Assembly: GCA_039621445.1 (NCBI GenBank)
Contig: CP154956.1
Coordinates: 89,100,482 to 89,164,481 of the forward strand
Direction of reading: 5' to 3'
Source: Euglena gracilis
Lineage: Eukaryota; Euglenida; Euglenophyceae; Euglenales
DNA length: 64,000 nucleotides
The notes under the pieces were generated by a model, which saw only the letters and a list, made by a program, of their open reading frames with translations, had not been told where the DNA came from and did no database searches. Below, one piece after another: positions 13,140 through 26,104 of the stretch. Positions within the stretch are counted from its first letter, which is position 1. The number at the start of each line of letters is the position of its first letter. The translations under genes and the position numbers were made by a program.

Positions 13140-13330
13140 GAAAAGATCCACTCCGGTTGAAGTTTCAAAGGGCAGCTGTTCAAACACCCGATCTAAGTGC
13201 AAAAAAACTTTAGGAACGGAGGCAAATATTTTTGGGATAAAATGCAAACAATTTTGAGATAAAATGCAAACAAATTTTGGCATATGCAAACTTTTTTTGA
13301 AAATATATGGTGTGAAGTGCGAAAAGGTCG
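13140..13330 (-). repeat. Dispersed repeat related to 52.9-53.3 kb (inverted)
   Basis: AAAGATCCACTCCGGTTGAA, ATAAAATGCAAACAATTTTGAG and similar match the reverse complement of 52,900-53,330 (TTTGCACTTTATCTCAAAAA, GATCCACACCGTTTGAATG). Confidence 0.7.
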
Positions 13331-13397
13331 GTCGTTTGTTTTTGATTTAATCTGCAAGAACATCAAAGCCGTTTCTCTGCTGTCCATAAAATAGTAC

Positions 13398-13554
13398 TGT
13401 TCCAATGAGTGTTGAGGGGCAAGGTCAGCATTCCCCTTGTCCCTCTGTCCAGCACATCGCGGACGGCGTCATCCAGGGCATGGGCCACACACAGGTGTTC
13501 CGCGGGGGTGGACAGCAACACCGCCTCGGCCGCTTCACTGAGCTGTGCCCAGGG
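13398..13554 (-). CDS. Candidate internal exon
   Basis: Acceptor TCTCATACAG and donor GTACTA enclose PWAQLSEAAEAVLLSTPAEH, LCVAHALDDAVRDVLDRG and TRGMLTLPLNTHWN. It is an alanine/leucine helical protein piece with strong coding character on this strand. Product not recognised. Possibly upstream of the 11.2-kb segment in the same transcript. Confidence 0.45.
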
Positions 13555-14269
13555 CTGTATGAGAAGGCATGCTGGGGGTGGTCGACCCCCCCCCACCCAT
13601 CACAGCATTTTCACAGGTTTTTTTTTACAAATCCACCTGGCGCCAAAAGCGCCAGAAATTTAAATTGGTCGACCCCCACCCCCACCCACCACCCTGGCTG
13701 TTTGGCCGCTTCCTGTACTGCCCTGCCCCCGCTCGAGAGGTGATGGCGCCCCCCATTGGGTTTGCAGTATTCCCGTTCAGCCCTGGCTGTGCCAGGCGCG
13801 ACAACTTGGGGCTGGGGGGTGGGTGGCAGGAGAGGGCTGCGGCATCGGGGGACGGTGGGACAGAGAAGACGGCAAGGCACAACGCGGGGCGCTGGAGGGA
13901 ACAGGGGGTGGCGACGGAATTTGGGATGTGCAACATATCCTTTGGACACCTAAAAATCCCCCCCCAAATAATAGCCCCCCCAGGGATTGTACACAAAAAA
14001 AACCAAATAATAGCCCCCCCCCCCAGGGCTGCACGGGAAGGCCTGATGGGGGGGGGGGTCGGATCCCCCACCACCCACCGCATCCTGGACCAGACTTTTT
14101 CCTGAGACCAACAAAAAGTTCCAAAAGCATGATTTATGTAATTTTGGGAACATGCTGAATTTGGAAGTATGGAATTTCTTGGGTGAAAATTCTGAAAACG
14201 GCGAAAAATTGCCGAAAACTTTTGTTGCAAAAAAAGTATACCAGCTCAAAACTTGCGCCAGTGTTGCAA

Positions 14270-14400
14270 AAAGACCAAATTTGTGAACTTTTTCTCAGTC
14301 CCCTCCGCAGAAAAGTTTTACATTCCCAATTGTGCATATTCCCGATTGCACATTCCCGATATCAATTTTTCCGCAATTTTCCCACAATTTTTCCAGAATC
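14270..14400 (+). repeat. Dispersed repeat shared with 57.7 kb
   Basis: GACCAAATTTGTGAA, TTCTCAGTCCCCT and repeated CAATTTTTCC correspond to 57,715-57,840 in the same orientation. Confidence 0.65.
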
Positions 14401-15341
14401 CCCCCCCCCTGGGTTAGTGGGATCGTCAGGGAAAAACCAACCTGGGACCGGTCTGAACCCAGCTCACATTGGGGGGGGGGGGGCAGGGCTGTATGGGAAT
14501 CCCCGCAACCCTATGGGGGGTCGACCACTCCCCATTTTGAGTATTTGGAGGTTTTTGGTTTTCATGGTTCATAGTTGGTCATTTTAGGTCATGAACTGTC
14601 TCGTTTAGGAAGGGGGGGTCCCGAACCCCCCAGGCTACCCCCCCCCCTTTGCCCAACAACCACCCCTAAAATACCGACCACCCGCCGGTCGGTGGGTGAG
14701 GGGGGAGGTAGCGGGGGATTCATATCCGCAATTTTTCTGCAATTTCTGCAATTTTTCCACATTTCCCCCCTTTCTGCAGTTTTTTTTCTCACGAATCTGA
14801 AACGGAAGGCGAGATGTGTTTCGGATTCCTTGAACGTTTCACAAGGGAACCCAGATGCTTTTTTTGTTATTTTGTTGCAAATTTGCCAGAATTTGTCAAA
14901 ATTTGGCAATTTTGGTTTTCCCCAATTTCTGCAGGGAAATAATTTCGACTTAGGAAAATTCCATCAACAAATTTGATGCTTTCGAGTCCGATTGTCCAAA
15001 AAAAAATGCCAAAAAATCACCAAATTGGCATTTTGAGGGCATGTTTGGAACCGAACCACTTGCAAAATTTTCATCCTCGTGAGACAATCTGGTTCGACCC
15101 CCAAATCCCCCATGAAGTGGTCAACTTAGGTCAAAATGATCCAGATGATCAATAATTCCCACCAAGGTGGGCACCACAGCCATTCATCCTCCAAACCAAG
15201 GAATTTGTCCCTTTTGGGTGCGCTCACTCACTTCTCTAAGCAACAAATTCAAAGAACTACAATGGTCATCATCATTGAGCTCGCCGTTGGGCCATGCTCG
15301 GGACCTGTGGCGCAATTGTCCAAAGTCAACTCATCCGCCAC

Positions 15342-15481
15342 CTGCCGAGGCTTCTTTGACTGCAGCTTTTTGCACAGGAACAAGAATGGGGTCAAGTCTC
15401 CGGAAGGCAATGGACAGGATCCACCTCTTTGCGAAATTAATCAGCCATCCGAGTTTGTTCTGATGCATCTCCATCACACTT
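15342..15481 (-). CDS. Candidate internal exon
   Basis: Acceptor CTCCTGACCAG and donor GTGGCGG bound SVMEMHQNKLGWLINFAKRW then ILSIAFRRLDPILVPVQK and AAVKEASAG. A Trp/Leu/Arg pattern is visible with no low complexity. I do not recognise a family. It could be cellular or a transposon remnant. The opposite strand is open too (15,136-15,612) but reads as unstructured His/Ser/Gln-rich sequence. Confidence 0.35.
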
Positions 15482-17084
15482 CTGGTCAGGAGAATGAATT
15501 CTCATTCGGTTGTGGTCCCCAGAAATCCATTATTGCGCAGTGGCAGATCTATGTTCTGGCATCGCTCAACCGAAAACCCTCAAACTTTTCGAAAACTCTC
15601 AAAAAATCTTGAAATCTTGAAAAATCTCGAGGGAAACTGCAAAGTGGGACAAAAATGCAATAAAACTCATCTTTGGCCACAGCCTCTGGCCACTTTGTGG
15701 TTTTGGCAACTTTTGGCAACTATTAGCTGTTTTTTGGCAACTTTATGTTTGGTCACCATTGGCCATTATTAGCTTTGTTTGGACTTTTTTTTTTGGCTGC
15801 TTTGGCGACTTTCAGCCATTTTTTTGCCCGTTTTTTTTGTCATTTTTGAAGAAGAAAAAAAATCCCGAAAAACCTTCCGGGACGAAATTTGCGACTTTTC
15901 GAGGGACCAAGGTTCATTTCATATCGACCCCGAGCCAAGCTCTAGGCCATTCTAAGTGAAAAAAAAGGATTGTGGGTGTGGGAAAGTCAAAATGGCCTGG
16001 AGAATCCATGAAAAATTGAGGAAAATGATGCCAAACAGCTACAAATTCATGCTGCATGTTGCCTTGGCCGCCTTCTGGGGACCCCCCCTGAAGTGCGGGA
16101 CACGGGGGGGACACGGGGGGGGGGGGGGGGGGGGGGGGGGACACGGGGATCACACCCCACACTCGGTTCAAAAACATGAAACTCAAAGAGCCGAGCAAGG
16201 ACACAGTGGCAGCACCCTTCCGGTCCTTGTGTGGAGCAAAGCATCCAGCAGAACTACCTTTGGATGGTGTCTTTGTTACAGAACAAAATGAGTTCCTTGG
16301 GCGCTGAACTGGCTTCTCGAGATAGCTTCCAGTCAAAATGGTGCAGCGCTCTTCAGGTCAGTTTCAGTGTCAAATATTGAGGTTACTAGATCCATCACAA
16401 ACCTCAAAAATCTATTGGGCAGGACGACGCAATGTGTCAAGCAAAAGAAGGATACTCCTATGACCCCAGCCCCCCCCCCCGAACGAACAATGTGACGCGC
16501 GCTTTTGCGCAAATGAACCACCAATGGAGAAATAAAAAGCGGCATCACTTAGCCATGCAACAACCACCTTCATGACATTCGGGCGTGATGCCGGTTCTGG
16601 AAAACAGTTTTCAACATAAAAATCGGTCTCGCAATTTTGCCTGACAACTGAGTTCGTGGGGGAGGAGGATTCAGCGCCAAAGGTGTAAGGATTCTTTGAA
16701 AATTTTCTTTTCTAAAAGTAGCATTTTCGCGATTTTTGGTCAAGTTTAACTTTGGACAGGTGCATGCAAGAGCATATTTAGGGGCAAACCCCAATGTTAC
16801 TTTGATACTCAAGGGGCCTGGAGGAACTTGTGTCAAAAGGTTTGACGGCCCTGAAAATGACAAAAAGCAAAAAGAGGGTCTAGGAGGGTAGACAGTCGAG
16901 TTTGGGTCCTAAACCCCCCCTTGTCATGTTGAGTTCGGAACTCGACATGGGGTCCTGCTAGCCCCCTGTACTTGACCAGTCCAGACTCCCAGACCCCCCC
17001 TCCTCCCCGCGAACTCGACCGGTCTGGTTGAGTTTGCAACTCGACAGGGGGTCTCGCGGGACTGTGCCTGGGCCTGGGCTGCCT

Positions 17085-17560
17085 AAATACCATGCCCCCC
17101 CTTACTGTCCTGTGGCCCCCTTTTGGTTCCATGGGAACAGTAAGGGGGGGACAGCAGGGGGGGGACGAGCTCCCCCCCCCCTTATTGTTCCCATGGACCA
17201 TGAACTAACCAACCAATTTAAACCCAAAAGTCCACCTGAAATGCCAACATTAAGCTTTTTTGGTTCACATGCTTGAAAATTGCACCTCCCCAACATCCAT
17301 TTTGCAGGGTTTACCAGTTCGTGCTAGGAAGCCAGAAATTCGGTTCGCGATTGTTCGTAATTGTTCGTGACCTTGCCAAAGTCCCAAGTTCGTGCTGGTT
17401 CGTAATTGTTCGTGATCGTTCGTGGCACGAAGCGGTGGAAAACCCTGCATTTTGGTGTTGGTTTGGAGTTTGACGGGAATGAGAGCGATTGGAACCAACC
17501 AAAAGAATTCCCTTTTCTCTCTTTGTTTCAAGAATCCTCTACAAAAAGTGCTTTAACACT
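17085..17560 (+). repeat. Dispersed repeat with TACTGTTCCCATGG ends, copy 1
   Basis: Contains CTTACTGTCC, GGTTCCATGGGAACAGTAAGG, CCAACCAATTTAAACCCAAAAG, a GCTTTTTTGGTTCACATGCTTG block and CTACAAAAAGTGCTTTAACACTG. Other copies lie at 22.3 kb (direct), and at 23.6 and 45.5 kb (inverted). The central part of this copy has extra GTTCGTAATTGTTCGTGA repeats. Confidence 0.8.
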
Positions 17561-17974
17561 GTAAACCCGCCCCCCCCCAATAACTTGGCGGGGGGAGGGG
17601 CAAAACAGATGGTTCCAATAACTTAGCCCCCCTTTTTTGAGTCTATGACGCTGAAAAAAGGGCCCAAATAACCTGGCGGGGGGGGCACCTCCCCCCCCCC
17701 CGCGGCCGCTCGCACCCCCCGACCCCCCCCCCTCAACCCCCCCTCCCCCCACTGTGCCTTGCAGCGGCGTGGAAAACCCTGGGCTCGGCAGGTGTCAAGG
17801 CACAAATCCATGTCCTTCAGTGGGGAACTAACCCCCTGCAGGTCAAGTCACCGAACAAATCAGAATGTGCATGCGCATTCGACTTCACCCGCTGCAGTCC
17901 AGTGCCCAGCCCAGCCTACGCTCCTCTCATGAACGCGTGGAGCACGTCACAACGCACGTGCAACCGTCCCCCAC

Positions 17975-18069
17975 CCGGCGGAGGTGATGGGCCGGTTGAT
18001 GCCAGCGTTGTCCGACCCCACGCCCCAGAGCGTGCATGGCAACACACAGCCAATGGTCGCTACGTTGGG
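17975..18069 (-). CDS. Candidate internal exon
   Basis: Acceptor GGCACTGTGCACTGCAG and donor GTGGGG bound NVATIGCVLPCTLWGVGS then DNAGINRPITSAG. The frame remains open upstream to 18,285, including FLGMMLKVAGVFRSRG after another acceptor-like TTTACAG (near 18,296), so two exons may lie here. The Gly/Cys/hydrophobic make-up suggests a membrane or secreted protein. Product unknown. Confidence 0.4.
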
Positions 18070-20609
18070 CTGCAGTGCACAGTGCCAGGAGCACTGTGCC
18101 CCACAATCTCCTGCTGATCCTGCTGCGCCTCCCACCACTCCTACTCCAATATTGAACCCTGCCCAGGAACTCTCAGACCCTCCACCTGCCCCCTGGGAGG
18201 GGTTGTGTCTGGTACCACACACGGTGCTCTCTGGGTTGGCACCTCGAGAGCGAAACACCCCTGCAACCTTCAGCATCATTCCCAAAAACGGTCTGTAAAC
18301 ACAGAATTATTTCACAATTCAAATGGACACAAAAGAAGCGAACACCACTGGTTAGTCCTTGCCCCAAAATTTCTCCAGGCCCCTGAGAACGTGAGTCAGG
18401 CACAAGCACATCACAACAAAAACTTGCCAATAAACCCAGTAAATTTTTCCGTTCTGCTTTTTCTGTGTATTCCACTGTGTCGTCACCAAGGGAAACCGGA
18501 TGAGAAAGGGACTTCAGTGCCCAAGGAAATTCCTCGGTGACGGGCACCCTGATTCCCAACTGCAGTCAGCAGTCTTTCATGGCATGAGTGAAAAGCCGGT
18601 GAATGCGCACATGCGCAAAAAAGCGTCCCGTGGCTTTCTTTGAATTACAGCCACACCGTCGAATATTTGCACTGCCAGGTGGGCATGCTACCACCCACGC
18701 CAACTCCCCCCCCCCTGGCCTGGGTTTGAAACCACACAGCTGAAGTGTAGACCTCCCTGTGAGGATCAAATGGTGTACGAGGACGAGGCAGCCCTGGTGC
18801 GAAATGCAGCAGAGGAGGACCACCACCTGTGGCCTTGCTGGCAACAAGCGTCACCCCCCCACATAGAACCCTTATTTATCATGAACTCAGAGTCGACGCT
18901 CCAGCACCGCAAACTACAAAACCCTTGGCCGCTGTGAAGACCAGGGAAAGCACATTCCACACACCTTCTCCGCACACCCCATCTGCAATGGCTGAAGTCA
19001 AACATGGCACATCTGGGTGAATGCGCACATGCGCATTCCCTTCTTGTGTCTCCCCTTAAAGCAGGTTGCTGCACAGGGCCATGCCAAACAACTCAGCACA
19101 CAAGGTGGAGGCACAGCCCAGGAGACATACACCCTACTCTGGCGGCAGCATAGCCAAGAAAAAAAGCATTTTTTTGAGCAAAAATGGCCCAAAAATGGCC
19201 AAAAATGACCACTTTTTGGACCCGAAAATGGGCCGCGTGCCGCCCGCGCGGCCGCCCTCGGACCCCCCTCCCCCCCCCTCCTCCCCGCGTGGCCGCCCGC
19301 GCGGCCGCTCGCCCCCCTCAGCCCCCTCCCCACTGTGTCTAGCCTCCGATGTTTTCACCCGTCATAGTGGGAGGGGGTGACCGAAGTTTTGGTGAAATAC
19401 CCAAAACAAAATGCGTGCCAGAGCAATCAACAGAACGCCAAGAAGCCTCTCCAGGATTGTTATTGGTCGTCTCGCGCCTCTTTGCACCGAATTCCAAATG
19501 AATATGGCCTTTTGCGTTGTTGTCCTGTTTCTTCAGTCCAAGGTCCAAGTCACTGGTTTCCCGCCCGAACCGGTGTATTGGACACCGGTTCGGGCGTGAA
19601 CAAGGTTGACAACTTGTTTTTTTTTAAAAAAATATGTTTTTTTAAAAAAAACAAAAAAAAACGTCATGGAGGGTTTGGGGGAAAATTTTTTGCAATGTTT
19701 TTTTCTGGGAAAAAATTCATTTTTTATTTCTGCAGCATTTCATTTTTTTTGTTTTTTTGGGAGGTTGAAAGCATGATTTTTTGCACCAGAAAACACAGAT
19801 TTGAAATGTTTTAACACATAAAAACTTTAGAGCGGGTATTCCCCCCGACCCGACCTAAGACCCTTTTCGGCCAATTTTTTTTCTGAAAAAAACGTGAAAA
19901 TATTCAGGTAGATTCCTAATTTTGAGGCATAATTTTTGCAAAATTTGGACTGGTGATGCCTAATTTGGTGTCAAAATACTAATTTTAGGTTGGGGGATTC
20001 CTAATATGGAGCCAAAAAGGATTTTCCCCCAAAAATTCGTTTTCGGTGATTCCTAATTTGGCCACCAAAAATGTGGTGTTCCCCCGTGACCCCCCCCCCC
20101 CGTGACCCGAACCACCCCCGAAAAATTTTCCTCAAAAAATGGCGATTTCGCAAGGAAAAAGGTCAATTTTTGCTTTTTTAAAAAAAAACATGTTTTTTGC
20201 GTTTTTTTTAAAAAAAAATACATGTTTTTTGTTTTTTTTTAAAAAAACAAAAAAACGTCAACCCTGGGCGTGAATCCAGAGCCTCTATGCACTGTTTCTA
20301 TATTGAGAATTTTGTCCCAGACGCTGGTTCGGGCGTGAACCCGGAGCCTGGGACGCCAGTTCGGCCAATATGTCTTGCCAAGGCACATTCACACCATGCA
20401 AGGTTCCCGTTTTTTTTTGTTTTAAAACAAAGCAAAAAAACTTTCATGAATAAAAAAACGGTTTAAAAACGGTTTTTTGTTTTAAAAAAGGGTGTTCTTT
20501 TTAAAACAAAACACAATTCCTTTGGTATGGTCTTATTGTCCCCCCCCATATTGTTCGATATTGTGCGATCGGGGGGACAATAAGGAGGGAGGAGGTGGTA
20601 GGGGGGGGC

Positions 20610-20775
20610 AGTTAAACCGGCGTTTGAGACGCCGGGTTCAGGACAGAACCGGCGTCCCCCCCCACGGGTTTTCCGGACGCCGGTTCTGTCCTAAAACCCA
20701 GCGTTAGGAACGCCGGTTTTGTCCAAACCCCGGCGTCCAGAACGCCGGGTTTTGGATAGAACCGGCGTCCGCCCC
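20610..20775. repeat. Cluster of GAACCGGCGT/ACGCCGGGTT inverted repeats
   Basis: At least five alternating-strand copies of AACCGGCGT(CC) within 165 bp, able to fold as multiple hairpins. Preceded by a C/G-tract palindrome at 20,535-20,590 containing CTTATTGTCC-like arms. Confidence 0.85.
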
Positions 20776-21639
20776 CCCTTTTTTGTAGTAAAGGTTGGGG
20801 GCATGGTATTGTGATTTTTTGTCAGTGTGAAACATAGGTGGCAACTCGTTTTCATGAAGTCAAACAAATGCACTTTTTTTTAAACAATCTAAAATAAAGA
20901 AACGCCATCGAGGGCCCTAGGCAAAAATATTTCACTCAAATCTTGACCTTTTTTTCCGATTTGGACCATGCCAAGGGAAAATTTGGATGGTTTCAACAAG
21001 TTTGGTGAAAAGCGACCAAAAGGAGGTGTTCCCCCCGCGTCCCCCTGCGTCCCGGATTTTGGCCGGACACATTTTTTGGTCGACCAATGAAAAATTTCAT
21101 GCAAATTTGGGTTACGCAAAAGAAAACGTGTGGGGCAGTTGGGCCACAGTCCCCCCCCCCCGCGTCCCCCCCTCCGCACCCCCCCCCCCCGCGTCCCGAA
21201 CCACCCCCAAATTGTTCTTGTTCACATTTTTTTCTTAATCTGACCAAAAAGTCATGATTCTTTTTATTTTCATGTTATGATTTTTTGAAGAAAAAAATTG
21301 CCCATCTCGAGTTTACCCTTGAAACCGTGTATTGGGGCTCTGGCTTCACGCCCGAACCGGCGTTCTGGACGCCGGTTCGGCGCAGAAAATTTTGCGCCGA
21401 ACCGGCGTCCAGAACGCCGGTTCGGGCGGGAAGACGGCGTCCAGGGGACCCAAAATAAAAAGTGCCAAAAAGTGTCCAAAATGGTTTTTAGACATGTGGC
21501 AATCATATCAATCATATCTGAGCATTTTTCGGGGGGTATTTGGCCAGAAATTGGGGTATTTTGTGCAACAATTTCCATTTGGTCAAATTTTGGGAATTTC
21601 TGAAATAGAATACCACGCAGCACGGCTGAAATCTAAGGC

Positions 21640-21920
21640 CATCTGCTGAAAGCCCTCGAGAAGGGCTATCGATGGGCAACATGGGGGGGTTGGTACGACG
21701 TGGCGAGGGGGTCCAAATGGGGGGGGGGGAGGGGGGGAAATGGCGGGGAAATGGCGGGGGGGGGGGGGCTCGGATGGGGGGGAGGGGTGTGCCATGGTTG
21801 CAGAATGAAAAATGTGTTGGGTGGCGTGGCGAGGGGGTCCGGCTAGGAAGAGGGGGGGGGGGTAAATAGCATGGCGAGCCCCTCGGAGAGAGGGGGGGGA
21901 CGGTGTACCAACCCCCCATA
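21640..21920 (+). repeat. Dispersed repeat (GTGGCGAGGGGGTCC), copy 1
   Basis: GGTTGGTACGACGTGGCGAG, ATGGTTGCAGAATGAAAAAT and GCGAGCCCCTCGGAGAGAGG. The reverse complement lies at 55,595-55,830. Confidence 0.8.
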
Positions 21921-22304
21921 GCAGGTGCACAGTGGATTTTGGAATTTGCGAAAAGGGTCGGAACATGCGATCGGCAATTTTCAGAGCGCTATGCAGTGTG
22001 GCTGAGTTCTAAGGGCACCAAACGAAAGCATATGGGGAGAGCTTTCGATTTATATGCCGTATGGCACCTGAGTTGTGGGATTTCACAAATCAGGATGTCA
22101 AATTTTGGAATACATGATTGCTGAAAAGAAGCGCTGTGTGCATTATTGCTGAATCCTGTGGCCATCTGTCAAAAGCCCTTGAGAAGAGCTTTCGACTGAT
22201 GGGAAACATGGCATCACATTTGTGAAAACTTCAATCGGCCGATCGACATCGCCATTCGCCCAAAGGAGGTGAAAAATGCTCAAAAAGGTTTAAAAAATGG
22301 GTAC

Positions 22305-22695
22305 CATGCCCCCCCCCCCTTACTGTTCCCGTCCCGTGGCCCCCTTTTGGGTCCATGGGAATAGTAAGGGGGGGGAACAGTAAGGGGGGGGGGAAGAGCC
22401 CCCCCCTTACTGTTCCCATGGGCCATGAACCAACCAACCAAGTTAGACCCAAAAGGCCACCTAAAATGCCAAAATGAAGCCTTTTTGGTTTACATGCTTG
22501 AAAATTGCACCTCCACGACATCCATTTTGGCATTAGGTTGGATTTTGGTGGGATGGAAATCGCCAAAAACCGACCAAAAAACTCCCCTTTTTTGCCTTGT
22601 GTTCCAAGAATCCTTTACAAAAAGTGCTATGACACTGTACTGTTCCCGTCCCCCCAATGGGAACAGTAAGGGGGGGGAACAGTAAAGGGGGGGGG
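22305..22695 (+). repeat. Dispersed repeat with TACTGTTCCCATGG ends, copy 2
   Basis: Best-preserved copy. GGTCCATGGGAATAGTAAGG, AACCAACCAAGTTAGACCC, CTTTTTGGTTTACATGCTTG, ATCCATTTTGGCATTAGG, and CAAAAAGTGCTATGACACTG, then an inverted GGGAACAGTAAGG end. The inverted CTTACTGTTCCC/GGGAACAGTAAG ends resemble a small nonautonomous element. Confidence 0.8.
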
Positions 22696-22785
22696 CATGG
22701 TATTTAGGGCGAAATTGGCCTGGATTCCTTGAACGCCGGTTCGGGCGTGAAGCCAGAGCCCCTAATCCACGGTTTCAACAACTGT

Positions 22786-22898
22786 GTCCAGAACGCCGGT
22801 TCGGGCGTGAAGCTGTGTTCCAGAACGCCGGTTCGGGCTGCCGCCCGAACCGGCGTTCTGGAACACGGCTTCACGCCCGAACCGGCGTTCTGGACACA
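22786..22898. repeat. Near-perfect 113-bp palindrome (GAACCGGCGTTCTGG)
   Basis: GTGTCCAGAACGCCGGTTCG..AAGCTGTGTTCCAGAACGCC reads the same on both strands around a centre near 22,842 (GGCTGCCGCC). Arms are about 54 bp. GAACCGGCGT hairpins of the same family occur at 19.57, 20.33, 20.62-20.77, 21.35-21.43, 40.9, 43.8 and 44.8 kb. Confidence 0.9.
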
Positions 22899-25800
22899 GT
22901 TTTCGTATCAGAAATCAAAACGAAATTTGGTCACATCATTTCCCCCCTTTTGTTTTTTTGCTGTTTTTTTTTGAATAAAGAAACGTAAAATCCTTTTGGG
23001 GCGCGGTCCTGTGACCCTCCTGACGCAAATCGGACCCGGCGGATCGAGGAAAATGCGCCAGGATAGGCACATGGGGGGGGGGGAGGGGTCAATAGGTGGC
23101 CGCGCGCCGCGGCGCGCAGCCTAGAATCGTGACTTTTGAGTCCAAAAAAAAAGTCTTTTGGTCATTTTTGTGGTCATTTTTCGCTTAAATTTTGACAATT
23201 CCGGCCGTGTGATGAATGCGCGCGGCCCTTTTTTTCTTGTCTAGAAACGACTATTTTGGGTCCCTTTTGACCAAAAAAAAAATTGCATTTTTGCGAATTT
23301 CTTTTTTGGAGAGCTTGGCACAGCGGCGGGGTTGGGGGGGGGGTCGGTTGTGCGAGGGGGGAGGGAGGGGGTCCCATACTTGGCCAATCCGCGCGCCTAG
23401 CCCCCAATGACCCGGAAAGAGCCTTTTTGAGCCAAATGTGCAAGGGGACGACAGGTGTTTGGTCCCAAAAAGGGGAATCCCCCCCCCCCCGGTGACCCCT
23501 CGTGACCTCCACTCCCCAACAACTGAACTGCCAGCTAGCCATGATGTCAAGGTTCCCGGGCTGTTTTTAAACAAGTTGTTTAAAACAGGCTTTTTTCCCT
23601 ATTGTCGTCCAGGGCCCAGGGACAATAAGGGGGGGGATTGTCCTTTTTGCAAAGGATTCTTGGAACAAAGAGAGAGAAAGGGAATTATTTGGTTTGTTTT
23701 AGGTACCATAGGTGAACAAAAAAAGCTTCATTTTGGCATTTTTGGTGGCCTTTTAGATCTATCTTGGTTGGTTCATGGCCCATGGGAATAGCAAGGGGGG
23801 GGGGATGGTGGCACCTTCAAACCCAGGACCAAATCCACAAAGCAGTTTTGTTGGCTGTTGATCATCATCAAATTTGCAAGGGGTTCAAAAAAAGAAAGGA
23901 TTGCACCGGTGTCTCCACTTCCAGCAGTGCATCGCCACTCTGCCCTTTCTGGAGACTCCTGGGACCAGTCTTAGCGCCACCATCCTTGCTAGGGGGTGAC
24001 GCAACGCAATGAGCATTGGAGGCTCCATCATACTTGAATGCAACGATGCCCATATTCATCCCGGTTCTCTGAAGGGAAAAACATGGAATTGTTTTAAGGT
24101 ATCTTCAAATTCCCTTTTGTTTTATTGGATGTTTTTCTTGGTGTTTTTTTTTAAAAAAAACACGTTGGGGGCTAGGCAGTCAAGTTCGGGACCCAACTCC
24201 CCCCTTGTCTGGTTACCCTCACCCCCCCCTCAAAGTGGCCACCCTCCAGGCACCGTGGGACCCCCAAAATGGGGACACTTTGAGGGGGTGGTCAAATTTT
24301 GGCCTTCGGCATTTTGCGCCAAAGGAAATGGCCACTGGGGGGACACTTTGAGGGGGTGGTGAGGGTACCACCCCCCCCCCCTTATTGTCCCCCCCCCCTT
24401 ATTGTCCCTCGGCCCCGGCCGACGGGGGGTTTTTTTGGCTCGGCCAATGAAATTCCTTTGGTACCCCCTTATTGTCCCCCCCCCTTATTGTCCGGTCGGG
24501 CCTCCCGGGGGGAGGTCGGTGGGACAATAAGGGGGGGGGGGGTGGTAAGTTCAGACCCCGACAGGAGGGGTCCCGCGGGACCCCCCCCCCCGGTGCCTGG
24601 GTTCTCCAATAAAATTTCGTTAGTCCAGACCCCGGACCCCCCTCCCCCCCCCTCGGTTCGCAACCTGATAGGGGGTCCTGCGGGACCCCCCCCCCCCCGG
24701 TGCCTGGGCTCCGTTGTTTTTTTTAAAAAAAACAAAAAAATGCCCACTATGCGGTCGGTATGCCATGGCGAGCCTGCAATCAACAAGGAGAATCAACAAA
24801 AAAAAGCCCGCAATCAACAAAAAAAACATGTTTTTTAAAAAAAAACAAAAAAAAGTCTTGGAGGGTTTGGGGGAAATTTTTTTTGCAATGCCGGCGTGGA
24901 TGTTGTGATTAAACCTGGCGAGCGCAGCCGTCGAGTGTAATAAAAACCGACGAGGCTGCGCCGTGCGGTCTTTGCCCTATATAATTTTTGAAGGCACTAA
25001 AAAAAAAGGAGGAGGCGCCCCAGCCACCAGCCACGGCCAGCCGCGGCTGGCCGTGGCTGGTGGCTGGGAGAAAAGAGGAGGAGGAGGTCTGGCTGGTGGC
25101 TGGTGAAAAAAAAGAGGAGGAGGAGGTCTGGCTGGTATCTGGCTGGCCGTGGGGACCCCAGCTCCATCGACTGACAGAAACGGGCGCCTGAATGGAAATC
25201 GACTGACATAAACGGATTCCGATGTCATGGAAATCGACCAACCTTTTGTGTCCTTTTTCTGAATGCTTTTTTGTTCCGTTTTGGGACATTGTCAATTTCA
25301 GCCTGAAATCCGTTGATGTCGACCAACCTTTTTTCTCATTTTTCTGAATTATTTTTTCTTCCATTTGACAGAATAGAATAATAACAATAGAAATTCCAAT
25401 ACAGGCGTCGAGCCCAGAAAACAGGTTTTAACAGTTGCCACCCTCATTAGAAAGCTTTTCTTTCAGACGACCAGCGATGACAACTGAATCGGGCCAAAAA
25501 AAATGATAATCTTAAGTTCCGTCCTTCCGTCCATTCCATCCAAAATTCATCCAAAATTCAGCTGTGATCACCTGACCCGCTCCCCCTCCCCCCCCCCAAA
25601 TTCATCCAAATATGAAGGAAAATGACTCGAAACCCACCCAAATGCCTTCCAAAACCCCCAACCCGACCACCAATGGTCAGTAGCCATGTTCGCCAGCGAC
25701 TAGTCGCTAGCGACCATAGTCGCTAGGGACCAATCGCTAGCGACCACCAAAAAATATATCACCAATTTCCCGCAATGAGCCGCAAAATTTGTTTTTTGTC

Positions 25801-26104
25801 TGGTCCATGGCACCTCCAGAACCCCACAGGACCAAAAATGTCGAAAAAAAAGGGAAATACAAAATGTCCAAAAGTCACTAAAAATTACCAATCTGACCAG
25901 CAACAGATTTCAATGGAATGGAAATAGACCGACATAAACGGGCGCCTGAATGGAAATCGACCGACATAAACGGGCCCTGAATGGAAATCGATTGACATAA
26001 ACAATTTCAGGCTGAAATCCGTTAATGTCAGTTGAATTTCAAGAGAGGCGTCGGGCCCAGAAAATAGGTTTTAAAAAAAACATGTTTTTTGGGCGTTTTT
26101 TTTT

